DNA of 64,000 bases from Akkermansia muciniphila (GTDB taxonomy: Bacteria > Pseudomonadota > Gammaproteobacteria > Burkholderiales > Burkholderiaceae_C). The stretch lies in assembly GCA_943331105.2 (NCBI GenBank), contig CALQKH020000007.1:120367-184366 (forward strand), written 5' to 3'. How positions within the stretch are numbered: position 1 is the first letter of the stretch; every line of letters starts with the position of its first letter. Shown in pieces: positions 46,979 to 58,282 of the stretch. The translations under genes and the position numbers were made by a program. The notes beneath the pieces were generated by a model, which was not told the origin of the DNA, searched no databases, and saw only the letters and a program-made list of their open reading frames with translations.

Positions 46979-49036
46979 ATGTACGTATTATTTGAAGATG
47001 CCGGCAAATTCATGGCCGGTCGCATCATGTCTGAAGCCGAGGCCTCGGCGCAGGTCGAACTCGACTCCGGTAAACGGGTCAAGGTCAAATCGGCCCACAT
47101 GCTGCTGAAGTTCGACAAACCGGCCCCGGCCGCTTTGTTGCTCGATGCCGCCGCCTTGAGCCAAACCATCGAGTTGGAGCTGGCCTACGAATGCGCCCCG
47201 GACGAAGAGTTCGGCTTTGGCGACCTGGCACAAGACTATTTCAGCGCCAAAGCCAGCACCACCGAGCAGGTGGCGGCTTTGCTGTGCTTGCATGAAGCGC
47301 CGCATTACTTCCGCCGGGGTGGTGCCAAGGGGCGCTTTCGCAAAGCCCCTGCCGAAATCGTGCAGCAGGCCTTGCTGGCCATTGAAAAGAAAAAGCAGGT
47401 TCAAGCCCAGATCGAGGCCTGGTCGGCCGATCTGGTGGCCGGCACTTGCCCTGAGCCTATCCGCGAGCAGCTCTACAAAATCTTGTTTCGCCCCGACAAA
47501 AACACGCCCGAATACAAGGCCGTGGTCGAAGCCAGCAAGGGCAGCCAGACCGCACCATTGGATTTGTTGCAAAACGCGGGTGCCATCGCATCGCCGTGGG
47601 ATTTCCATTGGCAGCGGTTTTTGTTTGACCTGTTTCCCAAAGGCACGGGCTTTCCTGTTTTGCAGGCGCCTGCCATTGCAGACGAATTGCCATTGGCGCC
47701 GGTTCATGCCTTCTCCATCGACGACTCGCACACCACCGAGATCGACGACGCCTTGTCACTGCAAGGGCTGGGCAGCGGCCGCGTTACCGTGGGGATTCAC
47801 ATCGCCGCTCCCGGTTTGGCCTTGTCACCCGGCAGCGCCATCGACCAGCTGGGTCGCGCTCGCCTGTCCACGGTCTACATGCCGGGCTACAAAATCACCA
47901 TGCTGCCCGACAGCGTGGTGCAGGCCTACACCCTGATCGAGGGGCGAGATTGTCCGGCGGTGTCGCTGTACGTCACTTTCAGCGAAGACACGCTGGAGGT
48001 GCAAAGCGCCGAAACACGTCTGGAGCGCGTGCCAATTTTGGTCAATTTGCGCCACGACCAGTTGGACGAGCGCATCACCCAAGAATGGCTGGAAGGCGAA
48101 GATCAAAGCGATCATGCCGATGTGCCGGTGAGCCGTGCCACGCTGGGCTTTTTCTGGCGTCTGGCGCAAACCCTCAAGGCCCGGCGCGAAGTGGTGCGCG
48201 GCAAACCCGAAAACTTCAACCGACCGGACTACAGTTTCAAGTTGGAGCGCGCCAGCAACGACACGCCGCCCTTGGGGGACGAAACTGTGCTCATTGGCAC
48301 CCGCAAGCGCGGCGCGCCACTCGACTTGATGGTGGCCGAGGCCATGATCTTGGCCAACAGCACCTGGGGCCAGTGGATGGCCCAGCTGGGTGTGCCCGGC
48401 ATTTACCGCAGCCAGGCCAGCCTGGCTCCCGGTGTGAAAGTGCGCATGGGCACCAAGGCCTTGCCACATGCCGGCATTGGCGTGCCCAGCTACGCCTGGA
48501 GCACCTCGCCGCTGCGCCGCTACACCGATTTGGTCAACCAATGGCAAATCATTGCCTGCGCCAAGCACGGCGCCACAGCCGCATTGGCCGCGCCCTTCAA
48601 GCCCAAGGACGCCGAGTTGTTCTCCATCATCAGTGGCTTTGATGCGACCTACAGCGCCTACAACAGCGTGCAGTCCAGCATGGAGCGCTACTGGACACTG
48701 CGCCATGTGCAACAGCAAGGGCTTGAGGAGCTGGACGCCAGTCTGGTCAAGGAAATGGGGGGTGGCATCTGGTTGGTACGTGCCGACACTTTGCCCTTGA
48801 TGTTCAGCGTGATGGGTGCGCAAAATTTGCCACGAGGGGCGCGGGTGCGCGTCAAACTGGCTGACGTGGATCTCATGGCTCTGGATGTGCGTGGCACGGT
48901 GATCGCCCATTTGGACGCAGATGCTGCACTGGACGGGATGGCCGTTGAGACCGATGAAGACGAAGACAATCTGCCCGCTGGCCCTGTGACCATTGCGGTG
49001 GATTTGAGTGACAGTCCGCAGGATCTGCCTGCTTAA
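46979..49036 (+). CDS. RNase II/R family exoribonuclease (RNB domain)
   Basis: A 685-residue 3'-5' exoribonuclease. SIDDSHTTEIDDALS carries the metal-binding aspartates of the RNB domain; IAAPGLALSPGSAID and RYTDLVNQWQ follow in the expected order. A small N-terminal domain precedes RNB, and the C-terminal part (about 600-685) replaces the classic S1 domain with a short OB-like region and an acidic tail. It is shorter than E. coli RNase R and closer to RNase II. The ATG at 46979 gives MYVLFEDAGKF. Confidence 0.9.
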   Translation: MYVLFEDAGKFMAGRIMSEAEASAQVELDSGKRVKVKSAHMLLKFDKPAPAALLLDAAALSQTIELELAYECAPDEEFGFGDLAQDYFSAKASTTEQVAALLCLHEAPHYFRRGGAKGRFRKAPAEIVQQALLAIEKKKQVQAQIEAWSADLVAGTCPEPIREQLYKILFRPDKNTPEYKAVVEASKGSQTAPLDLLQNAGAIASPWDFHWQRFLFDLFPKGTGFPVLQAPAIADELPLAPVHAFSIDDSHTTEIDDALSLQGLGSGRVTVGIHIAAPGLALSPGSAIDQLGRARLSTVYMPGYKITMLPDSVVQAYTLIEGRDCPAVSLYVTFSEDTLEVQSAETRLERVPILVNLRHDQLDERITQEWLEGEDQSDHADVPVSRATLGFFWRLAQTLKARREVVRGKPENFNRPDYSFKLERASNDTPPLGDETVLIGTRKRGAPLDLMVAEAMILANSTWGQWMAQLGVPGIYRSQASLAPGVKVRMGTKALPHAGIGVPSYAWSTSPLRRYTDLVNQWQIIACAKHGATAALAAPFKPKDAELFSIISGFDATYSAYNSVQSSMERYWTLRHVQQQGLEELDASLVKEMGGGIWLVRADTLPLMFSVMGAQNLPRGARVRVKLADVDLMALDVRGTVIAHLDADAALDGMAVETDEDEDNLPAGPVTIAVDLSDSPQDLPA

Positions 49037-49058
49037 GCCCAGCGAAAGAGCCTGAGCC

Positions 49059-49790
49059 ATGCGCGCATTCGGACGGTGGTTGTTGCTCTTGCTCTTGGCC
49101 TTTGTGGGCCTGCAGCTCTTTTTTGCGCTGCGCGTGTTGAGCATGCAGTGGCTGATGCCCGAATCCACGGCCTTTCAGCGTTCGCAGGCATGGCAAATCC
49201 TCAAGCGTGATGGTCAACTGCCTTGGCGCCAAGAGCCAGTGGTTTTGAGTGCGGTGGGCACCAAATTGCAGCGGGCTGTATTGGCCTCAGAAGATGCCGC
49301 TTTCACCCAACACCAAGGCATTTGGTGGCAATCGGTGGAAAGCGCATGGGAGAAAAATGCCAAGGCCAAAGCCCAGGCTGAAAAACGTGCCCAGCGGCAA
49401 CCCGAAAAGCCTGTCGCTGTAAAGATCGTTGGCGGCTCGACCATCACCCAGCAGTTGGCCAAAAATCTTTTTTTATCCGGTGAGCGCACTTTGCTGCGCA
49501 AGGCGCAGGAGGCCCTGATCACCGTGACGCTTGAAACTTTTTTGAGCAAAAGCCGTATTTTGGAAATCTACCTCAATCAGGTGGAGTGGGGCGAGGGTGT
49601 CTTTGGCATTGAAGCGGCAGCCCAGCATTACTTTCGCAAAAGCGCGTCCCAATTGAATGCTTGGGAGTCCGCGCGTTTGGCCGTCATGTTGCCGCGCCCG
49701 CGTTACTTTGAAAAACTGCCGCAGTCACCCTATTTGGCGCAACGCACCGAGACCATCATGGCCCGCATGAACGGTGTGGTTTTGCCATGA
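49059..49790 (+). CDS. mtgA: Monofunctional peptidoglycan glycosyltransferase
   Basis: MtgA, 243 residues, a family 51 glycosyltransferase that polymerises lipid II into glycan strands at the inner membrane. An N-terminal helix (about 6-28) anchors it. [12 protein letters not shown] contains the catalytic glutamate, [15 protein letters not shown] and [19 protein letters not shown] are the other GT51 motifs. The stop overlaps the ruvC start by four bases (ATGA). Confidence 0.95.
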   Translation: MRAFGRWLLLLLLAFVGLQLFFALRVLSMQWLMPESTAFQRSQAWQILKRDGQLPWRQEPVVLSAVGTKLQRAVLASEDAAFTQHQGIWWQSVESAWEKNAKAKAQAEKRAQRQPEKPVAVKIVGGSTITQQLAKNLFLSGERTLLRKAQEALITVTLETFLSKSRILEIYLNQVEWGEGVFGIEAAAQHYFRKSASQLNAWESARLAVMLPRPRYFEKLPQSPYLAQRTETIMARMNGVVLP

Positions 49791-50365
49791 GTTTGACCAC
49801 CACAGCGCCCCCAACCCTGCGCATTTTGGGCATCGATCCTGGCTTGCAAACCACGGGCTTTGGCGTGATCGACATCACGGGCTCGCGCCTCGGCTATGTG
49901 GCCAGTGGCGTGATTGAGACCACCCGCGAGGAAATGGGCAACCTGCCCGCGCGTCTCAAAGTCATTTACGACGGTATCCGAGAGATCACCGAGCGTTACC
50001 AGCCCGATGTGGCCTCGGTCGAGATTGTCTTCGTCAATGTCAACCCGCAGGCCACCTTGTTATTGGGGCAGGCCCGAGGTTGTTGTGTCACGGCATTGGT
50101 GTCTTGTGGTCTGCCTGTGGCCGAGTACACCGCCCTCCAGATGAAGCAATCGGTTACTGGCCATGGCCGTGCCGCCAAGTCGCAGATTCAGGAGATGGTC
50201 AAGCGTTTGTTGCAGCTGCCTGTAGTGCCTCGACAAGACGCAGCGGATGCCCTGGGAATGGCCATTACACATGCCCATGCCAGCCCGTCCATGAACAAGT
50301 TGGCGGCACAAGGGGTGTTGAGCCGTAAAACCCATGGCATGTTCAGAAGCGGCCGCAGCCACTGA
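49787..50365 (+). CDS. ruvC: Holliday junction resolvase RuvC
   Basis: RuvC, 192 residues, cleaves Holliday junctions with RuvAB. The four acidic catalytic residues are visible: D17 (GIDPG), E79 (SVEIVF), D151 and D154 (QDAADALG), with spacing as in E. coli. It is coupled to mtgA and converges with panC. ruvA and ruvB are not in the window. Confidence 0.97.
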   Translation: MSLTTTAPPTLRILGIDPGLQTTGFGVIDITGSRLGYVASGVIETTREEMGNLPARLKVIYDGIREITERYQPDVASVEIVFVNVNPQATLLLGQARGCCVTALVSCGLPVAEYTALQMKQSVTGHGRAAKSQIQEMVKRLLQLPVVPRQDAADALGMAITHAHASPSMNKLAAQGVLSRKTHGMFRSGRSH

Positions 50366-50383
50366 ATCCATCGGGTGAGGGCG

Positions 50384-51232
50384 TCAGACCTCGAAGTTGT
50401 CGATCAGCCGCGTGCTCCCCAATTTGGCGGCACCCAAAACCACCAAGTGATCGCCCGCTTGTGGCGCTTGCAGATCATGTCGGCGCCGCACCGTGAGGTA
50501 GTCGGGTTGCCAACCGCGTTGACGCAGACTTTGCATGGCCTGGGCCTCAAGCCCGGGCAAATGCTGGGCCAGTGCATCGGCTGCGGCCAGGGCGTCACGG
50601 CTCAAGGCGCGCAGGGCCAGTGACAGTTGCAGCGCTTCGGCGCGTTCGCTCTCACTCAAGTAGCCATTGCGTGAACTCAAAGCCAAACCGTCCTCGGCAC
50701 GGCAGGTGTCCACCCCGATCACCTCGATGGGCAGGGCAAATTGGGCCACCATTTGGCGGATCACCATGAGTTGTTGGTAATCCTTCTTGCCAAAAACTGC
50801 CACGCCTTGGGCTTTACCCGCAAACACACTGGAGAACAGTTTCATGACCACGGTGGAGACGCCAGTGAAAAAACCCGGGCGAAATTCGCCCTCCAAGATG
50901 TCACCCAAGGCCGGATCGGCCTGCACCTTGACGGTCTGCGGTTGCGGGTACAAGTCCGTTTCGCGCGGCGCGAAAACCAGGTCGCAGCCCGCCGCTTCGA
51001 GCTTGGCACAGTCGGCTTCCCAAGTGCGGGGGTAACTGTCGAAGTCTTCGTGCGGCAAAAACTGCAGGCGGTTCACAAAGATGCTGGCCACCGTGAAGTC
51101 GCCCTGCGGCCGTGCCCGCTCAATCAGTTTGATGTGACCGGCATGCAAGTTGCCCATGGTGGGCACAAAGGCGGGGCATTGACTGGGTGCCAGGTGTTGG
51201 CGCAGTTCGGCAATCGATCGGGCGATGAGCAT
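50384..51232 (-). CDS. panC: Pantothenate synthetase
   Basis: PanC, 282 residues, condenses pantoate and beta-alanine with [19 protein letters not shown] carries the HxGH motif; [14 protein letters not shown] and LSSRNGYLS are the other conserved blocks. It follows panB by 14 bases on the same strand, forming a panB-panC unit for coenzyme A synthesis. Confidence 0.97.
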   Translation of the reverse strand: MLIARSIAELRQHLAPSQCPAFVPTMGNLHAGHIKLIERARPQGDFTVASIFVNRLQFLPHEDFDSYPRTWEADCAKLEAAGCDLVFAPRETDLYPQPQTVKVQADPALGDILEGEFRPGFFTGVSTVVMKLFSSVFAGKAQGVAVFGKKDYQQLMVIRQMVAQFALPIEVIGVDTCRAEDGLALSSRNGYLSESERAEALQLSLALRALSRDALAAADALAQHLPGLEAQAMQSLRQRGWQPDYLTVRRRHDLQAPQAGDHLVVLGAAKLGSTRLIDNFEV

Positions 51233-51246
51233 GAGAGAAATCGCCC

Positions 51247-52116
51247 TTACCAGGCGTGCAAGGCATTGTCAGGAAAGCTGCCGTCTTTGACAGCGCGCAC
51301 ATAAGCAGCCATGGCCTCCAAAACGCTGCTTTGACCGGTCATGAAGTTCCGCACGAACTTGGGGTTCTTGCCCAGGTTGACGCCCAGCATGTCGTGCATG
51401 ACCAGCACTTGCCCCGCCGTGCCATGGCCTGCACCGATTCCGATGGTGTGGCAGCGTGGCAAAGCCAAAGTGAGCTCGGCAGAGAGGACGGCAGGCACCA
51501 TCTCCAATACCAGCATGCTGGCACCGGCGTCTTGCAGTGCCAAGGCTTCTTGGCGCAGCTTGTCGGCCGAATCCCCACGCCCTTGGACGCGGTAACCGCC
51601 CAGTGCATGCACGGTTTGCGGCGTGAGGCCAAGGTGGGCGCAGACCGGGATGCCGCGCTCCACCAAAAACCGAACGGTTTCGGTGGTCCAACCACCGCCT
51701 TCTAGCTTGACCATGTGGGCGCCAGATTGCATCAGCACGTTGGCGCTGCGCAAAGCCTGTTCGCGCGACTCTTGGTAAGTGCCAAAGGGAAGGTCGCCAA
51801 TGATCCAGGCGGTACCTTGCACACGCTGGATGCCACGCACCACGCTCTCGGTGTGGTATCGCATGGTGTCCAGACTCACCCCCACGGTGCTGGTCAGGCC
51901 TTGGCAGACCATGCCCAAGGAGTCACCCACCAAAATACAGTCCACACCCGCAGCGTCAGCGACCGCTGCAAAGGTGGCGTCGTAGGCAGTGAGCATGGTG
52001 ATTTTTTCGCCGCGTTCGCGCATCTCGTTCAGGCGCGGCAAACTCACAGGTTTGCGTGTGGCCACAGGCGAGGCGGGGGGGAGTGTGCCGTAGGGGGTGG
52101 CGATGGATGAGGTCAT
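51247..52116 (-). CDS. panB: 3-methyl-2-oxobutanoate hydroxymethyltransferase
   Basis: PanB, 289 residues, makes ketopantoate with methylene-tetrahydrofolate. [26 protein letters not shown] (quoted in part), KLEGG and AHLGLTPQ are family motifs, followed by [14 protein letters not shown]. The ATG at 52116 is chosen; the frame is open upstream. It lies downstream of scpA on the same strand. Confidence 0.96.
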   Translation of the reverse strand: MTSSIATPYGTLPPASPVATRKPVSLPRLNEMRERGEKITMLTAYDATFAAVADAAGVDCILVGDSLGMVCQGLTSTVGVSLDTMRYHTESVVRGIQRVQGTAWIIGDLPFGTYQESREQALRSANVLMQSGAHMVKLEGGGWTTETVRFLVERGIPVCAHLGLTPQTVHALGGYRVQGRGDSADKLRQEALALQDAGASMLVLEMVPAVLSAELTLALPRCHTIGIGAGHGTAGQVLVMHDMLGVNLGKNPKFVRNFMTGQSSVLEAMAAYVRAVKDGSFPDNALHAW

Positions 52117-52150
52117 GAAGGGTGCTTTCAGAGCCACGGGTGTGACGCGT

Positions 52151-53002
52151 TCACTGGGGTGTGTAGGCCAAGCGGACGTAAATGGGGGCAAAAGCTTCGG
52201 CTTGGGTGATCTCGATCAAGGTCTCTTTGGCCAACTCCAACAGGGCAATGAAGGTGACCACCAAAACAGGGGTTCCCAAGCTGGGGTCAAACAGTTTTTC
52301 AAATTCGACAAACTTGCGGCCCTGCAGGTGCTTCAGAACGATGCTCATGTGTTCGCGGACGCTGAGTTCTTCACGGCTGATTTTGTGGTGCTGCACCAGG
52401 TTGGCACGTTTCAGAATGTCGCGCCAAGCCGATTGCAGCTCGTCCATGCTCACATCGGGAAAGCGGGGTTGAAGGCTTTGTTCGATGTGAACTTGGGTGT
52501 TTAAAAAATCACGGCCATATTGCGGAATCGCATTCAGCTGCATGGAGGCCAGTTTCATTTGCTCGTATTCGAGCAGGCGGCGCACCAACTCTGCACGAGG
52601 GTCTTCGACTTCTTCGCCCTCGGCTGCACGTTTGGGTGGCAACAACATGCGTGATTTGATCTCGATCAGCATGGCCGCCATCAACAGGTATTCGGCAGCC
52701 AGCTCGAGGTTGCGTTGGCGGATTTCGTCCACATAACTCAGGTACTGGCGCGTCACACCCGCCATGGGAATGTCCAGGATGTTGAAGTTTTGCTTGCGGA
52801 TCAAATAGAGCAACAAATCCAGCGGCCCTTCAAAGGCCTCTAGAAAAACTTCCAAAGCGTCAGGCGGGATGTACAAATCCCGCGGCATGGAGAACAAGGG
52901 CTCTCCATACAGACGGGCAACCGCCACGCTGTCCACCAGCACGGGCAAGGCCGAGTCCAAGCCCTCAGGGGCTGATTCGAGATCGGTGAAAGCCGTGCTC
53001 AT
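52151..53002 (-). CDS. scpA: Segregation and condensation protein A
   Basis: ScpA, 283 residues, the kleisin of the SMC-ScpAB chromosome condensation complex. [24 protein letters not shown] is the N-terminal kleisin motif (quoted in part), [20 protein letters not shown] follows, and the C-terminal winged helix ends in [12 protein letters not shown]. scpB is not adjacent. Start at ATG 53002. Confidence 0.95.
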   Translation of the reverse strand: MSTAFTDLESAPEGLDSALPVLVDSVAVARLYGEPLFSMPRDLYIPPDALEVFLEAFEGPLDLLLYLIRKQNFNILDIPMAGVTRQYLSYVDEIRQRNLELAAEYLLMAAMLIEIKSRMLLPPKRAAEGEEVEDPRAELVRRLLEYEQMKLASMQLNAIPQYGRDFLNTQVHIEQSLQPRFPDVSMDELQSAWRDILKRANLVQHHKISREELSVREHMSIVLKHLQGRKFVEFEKLFDPSLGTPVLVVTFIALLELAKETLIEITQAEAFAPIYVRLAYTPQ

Positions 53003-53019
53003 GCAGGAGTAGGGCTGGA

Positions 53020-53223
53020 TCAAGCCTTGGTTTGGTAAACGTAGGGCTGTTGCGCCACACGTGCCGCTTTGGCTTGGGCTTGGAACTGAGCGTCCATGCC
53101 GGTGTCCCACAACAAAGCCCGGCCTTGGCGTTGTTCAGCTTCGAGTTCAGGGCGCTCGACTTTGAGTTGGGCCAGAAACTGTGTGGTGTCAGAGGTGTAG
53201 TGGGGGCGTGCAAAGGGGAACAT
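53020..53223 (-). CDS. DUF3460 family small protein
   Basis: A 67-residue protein resembling the DUF3460 family by TSDTTQFLAQLKVERPELEAEQ and GRALLWD, typical of short proteins in beta-proteobacteria placed beside scpA. The function is unknown. The ATG at 53223 with AGG upstream is preferred; an ATG at 53250 would add nine residues. Confidence 0.75.
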   Translation of the reverse strand: MFPFARPHYTSDTTQFLAQLKVERPELEAEQRQGRALLWDTGMDAQFQAQAKAARVAQQPYVYQTKA

Positions 53224-53259
53224 GGCTGACCTGTTGAACAAAGCACTCATTTTAAGGGC

Positions 53260-54915
53260 TCAGACCGGTTCCGGATCTTCCAAGTCGATGTGCTGGGAAA
53301 AGCCAGAGCGTTCCAACAAAGAGCGCGGCTGGGCATTGAGTCCGTGCAGCACCAAGCGACCTTGGCGTTTGCCAAGGCTCCGCTGGAGTTGTTCCAGCGC
53401 ATCCAAGCCTGTGGTGTCCAAAGAAATCAGTTGACGCGCATCCAAACGCATCACCAAGCCCGGTGTAGCCGTGTCGGCCAAGCGCTGCAATGGGTCGAGT
53501 TTGGCCACCGCACCGAAAAACAAGGCGCCGAACAAACGTGCCTGCACACTTGTCTCGGTTTGAGAGTCAATGTCCGCGCTGAACAAGTGGCTTTGGCGGC
53601 GCACAAACAGAACAAAAGCCAGCACCAAACCCAATTCCAGAGCCACCGTCAGGTCGAACACAATGGTCATGACAAAGGTCGAGACCATCATCAGGCGGTA
53701 GTGGTTGCTGAATTGCTTGAGGCGGGCGAACTCTCGCCATTCCCCCATGTTCCAAGCCACGAACAACAAGACCCCTGCCAGCACCGCCAATGGGATGTGC
53801 ATGGCCAACGGCGCGGCCAGCAAGACCACGGCGGCCAAGGTTGCGGCGTGCACGATGCCCGCGATGGGTGATACGGCGCCAGATCGGATGTTGGTCACCG
53901 TGCGGGCGATGGTGCCGGTGGCGGGCATGCCGCCAAAAAAAGGCACCACAGCGTTGGCAATCCCTTGAGCCATGAACTCTTGGTTCGGGTCGTGTTTGGG
54001 TGTGTCACTCAGTTGGTCGGCCACGCGAGCGCATAAAAGCGATTCGATCGCACCCAGCAGCGCAATGGTCAAGGTGGGGACCACCAAGAGCTTGGCTGTT
54101 TCCCAAGAAAAGGCGGGCCACTCCAACACCGGTAAGCCTTGGGGGATGCCGCCAAAGCGAGAGCCGATGGTGTCGACCGGCAGGTTCAGTGCCCAAGCCA
54201 AAAGCGTCAAACTCACCAAAGCGATCACTGGCGCGGGCACCCGCGAGGTGGCTTTGAGTGCACTGATGCCTTGGATGCTGTCGAGTTGGCGGCGAAACTG
54301 CGAGTCCACGGCCCACAAGCGCGGCCAAAGAAACAAGCCCAGCACACACACCATGGCCAAGCCAAAGGCGAAGGGGTTGAAGCTCCCGATGGCGCCGGAT
54401 AACGTGCCGATTTGGCTGAAGAAGTCGGCCGGCATTTTTTCAACCTGCAGGCCCATGGCATCGCGCAGCTGCGACAGACCAATGAGCACCGCAATACCGT
54501 TGGTAAAACCAATCACCACGCTCACCGGCACATAGCGCACCCAACTGCCCAAGCGCAACCAACCGAGCAAAAACAGCAGCACACCGGCGCTCACGGTCGA
54601 AATCAACAGGTTGGCCAAGCCGTAGCGTTCGACGATGCCGTAGACGATGACAATGAAAGCGCCCGCCGGGCCGCCGATTTGCACCGAGGTGCCGCCCAAG
54701 GCCGAAATCAAAAAGCCCGCGATGATGGCCGTCCACAAACCGGCCTCGGGCTTGAGCCCGCTGGCGATCGCAAAGGCCATGGCCAAGGGCAAGGCCACAA
54801 TGCCCACCGTGACACCGGCCCCCGCGTCGAGGGCCAACTTGTGTCGGGTGTAGCCCCTCAGGTCTTGCAGGAGGCGGGGGCGAAAGGGCGCCAGAGGCGG
54901 TAAACCGGGGAACAT
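53260..54915 (-). CDS. SulP family anion transporter with STAS domain
   Basis: A 551-residue SulP (SLC26-type) transporter. The membrane part (about 25-420) has the family motifs LPLAMAFAIASGLKPEAGLWTA (quoted in part) and GGMPATGTIARTVTNIRSG. The C-terminal STAS domain includes ISLDTTGLDALEQLQR. Substrates in the family are sulfate, bicarbonate or other anions; which one applies is not clear. It is on the same strand as metG, 49 bases downstream. Confidence 0.92.
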   Translation of the reverse strand: MFPGLPPLAPFRPRLLQDLRGYTRHKLALDAGAGVTVGIVALPLAMAFAIASGLKPEAGLWTAIIAGFLISALGGTSVQIGGPAGAFIVIVYGIVERYGLANLLISTVSAGVLLFLLGWLRLGSWVRYVPVSVVIGFTNGIAVLIGLSQLRDAMGLQVEKMPADFFSQIGTLSGAIGSFNPFAFGLAMVCVLGLFLWPRLWAVDSQFRRQLDSIQGISALKATSRVPAPVIALVSLTLLAWALNLPVDTIGSRFGGIPQGLPVLEWPAFSWETAKLLVVPTLTIALLGAIESLLCARVADQLSDTPKHDPNQEFMAQGIANAVVPFFGGMPATGTIARTVTNIRSGAVSPIAGIVHAATLAAVVLLAAPLAMHIPLAVLAGVLLFVAWNMGEWREFARLKQFSNHYRLMMVSTFVMTIVFDLTVALELGLVLAFVLFVRRQSHLFSADIDSQTETSVQARLFGALFFGAVAKLDPLQRLADTATPGLVMRLDARQLISLDTTGLDALEQLQRSLGKRQGRLVLHGLNAQPRSLLERSGFSQHIDLEDPEPV

Positions 54916-54964
54916 GTCGGAGATGTTACTCCCCGGCTGTTCAGATTCATGTCGGCCTTGTGTC

Positions 54965-57058
54965 TCAGTGGATGCGCATGCCGGGCTTCGCGCCGGGCCA
55001 AGGCTGCAGCACAAAGATGCCGGGCTCAGCCTTTTCGTCGGCGTGGCTGGCCGCCAGCACCATGCCCTCGGAGACGCCAAACTTCATTTTGCGCGGGGCC
55101 AAGTTGGCCACCATCACGGTGAGTTTGCCCACCAAGTCTTCAGGCTTGTACATGCTGGCGATGCCCGAGAACACGTTGCGTGTTTTGCCCTCGCCCACGT
55201 CCAGCGTGAGGCGTAGCAATTTAACCGAGCCTTCCACCGGTTCGCAGTTCACGATCTGGGCTATGCGCAGGTCCACCTTGGCAAAGTCGTCGATGCCAAT
55301 GGTCGGGGCGATCTCTTCGCCGCCGGGGATGACTTTTTCTTCCACCACGGCCGGTGGCTCGAAAAGGGCTTCGAGTTGTTCGGGTGTGACGCGTTGCATC
55401 AGGTGTTGGTAAGCATGGATGGTGTGGCCGGCGCCCAGCAGATTTTGTGCTTGGGCAAAGCTGAAGGGCGCCACGTTCAAAAAGGCCTCAACCTGCGCGG
55501 CCAAAGAGGGCAACACGGGTTTGAGTTGCAAGCTGAGCAAGCGGAAAGCTTCGATGCAGGTACTGCACACGTCGTGCAAACGGGCGTCTTGGCCTTGTTG
55601 TTTGGCCAAGTCCCACGGTTTGTTTTGGTCCACATAGCTGTTGACCTTGTCGGTCAGCAGCATGATTTCGCGCAGGGCTTTGGCGTATTCGCGTTCGTCG
55701 TAGAGCGCAGCAATGCTGGGTGTGGCGGCTTGCAAGGCCGAGAGCAGGGCTTGACCGTCGGTGCTCACGGGGCCGAGTTGGCCGCCAAAGCGCTTGGCGA
55801 TGAAGCCGGCCGAGCGCGAAGCGATGTTGACGAATTTGCCAATCAGGTCAGAGTTCACCCGGGCCATGAAATCTTCGGCGTTGAAGTCAATGTCTTCATT
55901 GCGTGCTGACAGTTTGGCTGCGAGGTAGTAGCGCAGCCACTCGGGGTTCATGCCCAGGCTCAGGTACTTGAGCGGGTCCAGGCCGGTGCCTCGGCTCTTG
56001 CTCATTTTCTCGCCGTTGTTCACCGTCAAGAAGCCGTGCACGAAAACGCTGTTGGGTGTTTTACGGCCCGAGAAATGCAGCATGGCCGGCCAGAACAGTG
56101 TGTGGAAAGTGACGATGTCTTTGCCAATGAAGTGGTATTGCTCCAGCGCCGGGTTGGCCATGTAGGCGTTGTAGTCCTCGCCACGCTTGTCCAGCAGGTT
56201 TTTCAGGGACGCCAAATAACCCACGGGCGCGTCCAGCCAGACATAAAAGTACTTGCCGGGTGCGTCGGGGATTTCAATGCCAAAGTAAGGCGCGTCGCGC
56301 GAGATGTCCCAGTCGCCCAGGCCTTCGCTGGTCGTGCCGTCGGGGTTGGTGCGCACCGAAAACCACTCTTTGACCTTGTTGGCCACCTCGGGCTGCAGCT
56401 TGCCGTCTTGCGTCCACTGGCTCAAAAATTCAACGCAACGCGGGTCGGACAGTTTGAAAAAGAAATGCTCGGAGGTTTTGAGCTCCGGCTTGGCACCCGA
56501 CAGGGCTGAAAACGGGTTGATCAGGTCGGTGGGCGCGTAGACCGCCCCGCAGCTCTCGCAGTTGTCGCCGTACTGGTCTTTGGCATGGCACTTGGGGCAC
56601 TCGCCTTTGATGAATCGGTCAGGCAAAAACATGTTCTTTTGCGGGTCAAAGAACTGCTCGACCGAGCGCACCTCGATCAGCGAGCCGCCATCGGCAGCCG
56701 AAATGTCGCGCAGGTCACGGTAAATCTGGCGAGCCAGCTCGTGGTTCTCAGGCGCGTCGGTGCTGTGCCAGTTGTCAAACTGAATATGAAAGCCGTCCAA
56801 GTAGGGCTTGCGGCCTGCGGCGATATCGGCCACAAACTGTTGGGGCGACTTGCCCGCTTTTTCAGCCGCGATCATGATGGGCGCGCCGTGCGTGTCGTCG
56901 GCGCCCACAAAATTGACCTGGTGGCCCTGCATGCGCTGGACCCTGACCCAGATGTCGGCCTGGATGTATTCCATGATGTGGCCGATGTGGAAATTGCCGT
57001 TGGCGTAGGGCAGGGCCGTGGTGACGAAAAGCTGGCGGGGCGCGGTGGGGGCGGACAT
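54965..57058 (-). CDS. metG: Methionyl-tRNA synthetase
   Basis: MetRS, 697 residues, class I. The HIGH motif is in [12 protein letters not shown] near residue 21-30, KMSKSRGTG is the second signature, and the zinc knuckle shows CPKC...CESC. The C-terminal EMAP-like tRNA-binding domain (about 590-697) is present. The ATG at 57058 is the standard start. It is divergent from mrp across 86 bases. Confidence 0.97.
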   Translation of the reverse strand: MSAPTAPRQLFVTTALPYANGNFHIGHIMEYIQADIWVRVQRMQGHQVNFVGADDTHGAPIMIAAEKAGKSPQQFVADIAAGRKPYLDGFHIQFDNWHSTDAPENHELARQIYRDLRDISAADGGSLIEVRSVEQFFDPQKNMFLPDRFIKGECPKCHAKDQYGDNCESCGAVYAPTDLINPFSALSGAKPELKTSEHFFFKLSDPRCVEFLSQWTQDGKLQPEVANKVKEWFSVRTNPDGTTSEGLGDWDISRDAPYFGIEIPDAPGKYFYVWLDAPVGYLASLKNLLDKRGEDYNAYMANPALEQYHFIGKDIVTFHTLFWPAMLHFSGRKTPNSVFVHGFLTVNNGEKMSKSRGTGLDPLKYLSLGMNPEWLRYYLAAKLSARNEDIDFNAEDFMARVNSDLIGKFVNIASRSAGFIAKRFGGQLGPVSTDGQALLSALQAATPSIAALYDEREYAKALREIMLLTDKVNSYVDQNKPWDLAKQQGQDARLHDVCSTCIEAFRLLSLQLKPVLPSLAAQVEAFLNVAPFSFAQAQNLLGAGHTIHAYQHLMQRVTPEQLEALFEPPAVVEEKVIPGGEEIAPTIGIDDFAKVDLRIAQIVNCEPVEGSVKLLRLTLDVGEGKTRNVFSGIASMYKPEDLVGKLTVMVANLAPRKMKFGVSEGMVLAASHADEKAEPGIFVLQPWPGAKPGMRIH

Positions 57059-57144
57059 GGTGGGGCAGTTTGTAGGGGAATCGACGATTTTAGGGTGTAT
57101 GGGCTGTCTTGTCGGTAAACTTCGGCCCATTCTAGAAAGTGACC

Positions 57145-58233
57145 ATGGCGACCACCGAACAACTCATCCAGGCTCTGCAAGCCGTCATTGACCCCAACAC
57201 GGGCAAAGATTTCGTATCCACCAAAACCCTGAAAAACCTGCAAGTCGAAGGCGGCGATGTGTCCTTTGATGTGGAACTGGGCTACCCGGCCAAAAGTCAA
57301 ATTCCTGGCATTCGCCAAGCTTTGATTGCTGCCGCCAAAGGTGTGGCGGGCGTGTCCAATGTTTCAGCCAATGTGACCAGCAAGATCACCGCCCATGCCG
57401 CCCAGCGCGGCGTGGCCCTGCTGCCACAGGTCAAAAACATTGTGGCTGTAGCCTCGGGCAAGGGGGGCGTGGGCAAGAGCACCACCGCCGTCAACTTGGC
57501 GCTGGCCCTGGCGGCCGAAGGCGCCAAAGTGGGCTTACTGGACGCCGACATTTACGGCCCCAGCCAACCCATGATGATGGGCATCGAAGGTCGCCCCGAA
57601 AGTGAAGACGGCCAAACCATGGAGCCCATGGAGAACTACGGCGTGCAGGTCATGTCGATTGGTTTCCTGGTCAACGCTGACGAAGCCATGATTTGGCGCG
57701 GCCCCATGGCGACCCAAGCGCTGGAGCAGTTGCTGCGCCAGACCAACTGGAAAGAGTTGGATTATTTGATTGTGGACATGCCCCCTGGCACTGGCGACAT
57801 CCAATTGACGCTGTCCCAGCGCGTGCCCATGACGGGCGCCGTGATCGTGACCACCCCCCAAGATATCGCCCTCCTGGACGCCAAAAAAGGCGTGAAGATG
57901 TTCGAGAAGGTCGGCGTCCCGATTTTGGGTTTGGTTGAGAACATGGCGGTACATGTGTGTACCAACTGTGGCCATGTGGAGCACATTTTTGGCGCCGATG
58001 GAGGCAAAAAAATGGCGGCCGAATACGGCATGGATTACCTCGGTGCCTTACCCCTGGACATGCAAATTCGCCTGCAGGCCGACAGTGGCAAGCCCACTGT
58101 GGTGTATGACCCCGACGGCGAAGTGGCCCAAATTTACAAGGCCGTGGCCCGCCAGGTGGCGGTCAAGATCGCGGCCAAAGCCAAGGATTTTTCCAGCAAG
58201 TTCCCCAGCATCAAGATCAGCAAGGACACCTGA
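57145..58233 (+). CDS. apbC: Mrp/ApbC iron-sulfur cluster carrier ATPase
   Basis: A 362-residue Mrp/ApbC (NBP35-like) P-loop protein that delivers Fe-S clusters. An N-terminal MIP18/DUF59-like domain spans about 1-90; the deviant Walker A is [11 protein letters not shown] at about 105-115. VDMPPGTGD holds the Walker B region; VCTNCGH carries the CxxC pair that bridges a cluster in the dimer. The ATG at 57145 follows AGAAAGTG. Confidence 0.95.
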   Translation: MATTEQLIQALQAVIDPNTGKDFVSTKTLKNLQVEGGDVSFDVELGYPAKSQIPGIRQALIAAAKGVAGVSNVSANVTSKITAHAAQRGVALLPQVKNIVAVASGKGGVGKSTTAVNLALALAAEGAKVGLLDADIYGPSQPMMMGIEGRPESEDGQTMEPMENYGVQVMSIGFLVNADEAMIWRGPMATQALEQLLRQTNWKELDYLIVDMPPGTGDIQLTLSQRVPMTGAVIVTTPQDIALLDAKKGVKMFEKVGVPILGLVENMAVHVCTNCGHVEHIFGADGGKKMAAEYGMDYLGALPLDMQIRLQADSGKPTVVYDPDGEVAQIYKAVARQVAVKIAAKAKDFSSKFPSIKISKDT

Positions 58234-58250
58234 TCGGCTGGCGGTCCATG

Positions 58251-58278
58251 AAAAAAACCGGCCTGAGCCGGTTTTTTT
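58251..58278. terminator. Bidirectional terminator between apbC and benzoate-CoA ligase
   Basis: A perfect hairpin with 12-base arms, AAAAAAACCGGC and its complement around a CTGA loop, ends in T-runs on both strands. It lies between the convergent apbC and bclA stops and can serve both. Confidence 0.93.
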
Positions 58279-58282
58279 GCTT